From assembly GCA_043772865.1 (NCBI GenBank), contig JAYVFU010000013.1, forward strand, positions 1 through 6,342: DNA of 6,342 nucleotides, written 5' to 3'. A model generated the notes under the pieces. The model saw only the letters and a list, made by a program, of their open reading frames with translations, had not been told where the DNA came from and searched no databases. This DNA comes from JACMMS01 sp043772865. Its GTDB lineage: Bacteria > Pseudomonadota > Gammaproteobacteria > Burkholderiales > Methylophilaceae. The position numbers were made by a program, and so were the translations under genes. Position 1 is the stretch's first letter. Every line of letters begins with the position of its first letter. This document shows positions 5,971 through 6,342 of the stretch, one piece after another.

Positions 5971-6342
5971 GGGAAGAGTTGCCGAAAGGATGGGCTCTTC
6001 CTCAATTAGAAGAGTTGTTTGATTTTGTAATTGGTGGTGTCTGGGGGCAAGCCCCTGATTTAGAAGATGAAGGCTTGACACACGCTTACTGTATTCGTGG
6101 TACTGAATTCAGGCACTGGGATAAAGAAAAAGGTGAAACTAGAGTTTTACGCAAGGTTAACATTTCTAGTCTTGAAAAAAGAACTTTACAAAAAGGTGAC
6201 ATTTTAATAGAAATCTCTGGTGGCGGACCAGATCAACCTGTCGGACGAACTGTTCTTATCGACGCTAAATCTTTAGCAGTAAAGCCAGAGTTTCCTAGCG
6301 TTTGTACAAACTTTATTCGTTTGGCTAGGCCAAGTGCAAAAC
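5967..6342 (+). CDS. hsdS: Type I RM specificity subunit, N-terminal 125 residues (cut by window end)
   Basis: HsdS determines the DNA target: two target recognition domains (TRDs) each read half of a bipartite site and are joined by conserved helices that hold two HsdM. Only the first 125 codons are visible, most of the first TRD. The Type IA family usually has about 450 residues, so roughly three quarters lie outside the window. The opening LPKGW (5-9) is the classic start of the Methylase_S domain. The GDILI stretch (77-81) followed by a glycine-rich loop SGGGPDQPVGR (84-94) matches the typical TRD core. The start is GTG in a GTGA overlap with the hsdM stop, preceded by GAGG. By count, bases 6001-6342 are about 40% GC, clearly lower than sampled hsdM lines (45-57%). 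The target sequence cannot be deduced from what is visible. No frame damage is seen up to the edge. Confidence 0.94.
   Translation, partial: MREELPKGWALPQLEELFDFVIGGVWGQAPDLEDEGLTHAYCIRGTEFRHWDKEKGETRVLRKVNISSLEKRTLQKGDILIEISGGGPDQPVGRTVLIDAKSLAVKPEFPSVCTNFIRLARPSAK

Noticed and set aside
4665..6081. Minus-strand open frames within hsdM and the start of hsdS (4665-4967, 5703-6005, 5899-6081)
   Set aside because: Serine- and leucine-rich translations antisense to conserved coding sequence; the usual mirror of HsdM codons.

Overview
The window carries the hsdR and hsdM genes and the 5' part of hsdS of a Type I restriction-modification (RM) system, in the order R-M-S on the + strand. A small gene of unknown function lies upstream and is transcribed in the opposite direction. 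From memory of the Escherichia coli K-12 EcoKI proteins, both HsdR and HsdM align with them along nearly their whole length, which places the system in the Type IA (EcoKI-like) family. Base composition by eye (low-to-mid 40s % GC overall, hsdM nearer 50%), good Shine-Dalgarno sites and the EcoKI-like proteins suggest a gammaproteobacterium. The genus cannot be fixed from this window, and such loci are often horizontally acquired.

Layout. Positions 1-116 hold no gene I can support, only two small inverted repeats. A 181-residue basic protein of unknown function is encoded on the - strand at 117-662, with a strong AGGAG ribosome site. Positions 663-932 are an AT-rich divergent intergenic region that must hold the promoters of both arms. 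It contains a perfect 6-bp inverted repeat at 791-806 and a very AT-rich stretch just before hsdR. hsdR (933-4340, 1135 aa) is intact, with an N-terminal DUF4145-type domain, coiled coil, PD-(D/E)XK nuclease, two-lobed SF2 DNA translocase and C-terminal HsdM/S-binding region. After a 58-bp gap comes intact hsdM (4399-5970, 523 aa), an N6-adenine methyltransferase. hsdS starts at a GTG that overlaps the hsdM stop by 4 bp (5967) and runs off the window after 125 codons.

How the genes work together. HsdS reads a bipartite DNA target. Two HsdM plus one HsdS form the methyltransferase, which methylates adenines in that target on host DNA. Adding HsdR gives the restriction complex, which binds unmethylated foreign targets, pumps DNA using ATP and cuts at a distance. 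All catalytic motifs I looked for in HsdR and HsdM are present, so the system looks functional provided the unseen part of hsdS is intact. I see no convincing evidence for a wholly new system. The points most worth following are the unassigned divergent gene, the possible HEPN-like fold at the HsdR N-terminus, an insertion in the HsdM N-terminal domain, and a composition drop at the start of hsdS that fits exchange of the specificity gene.
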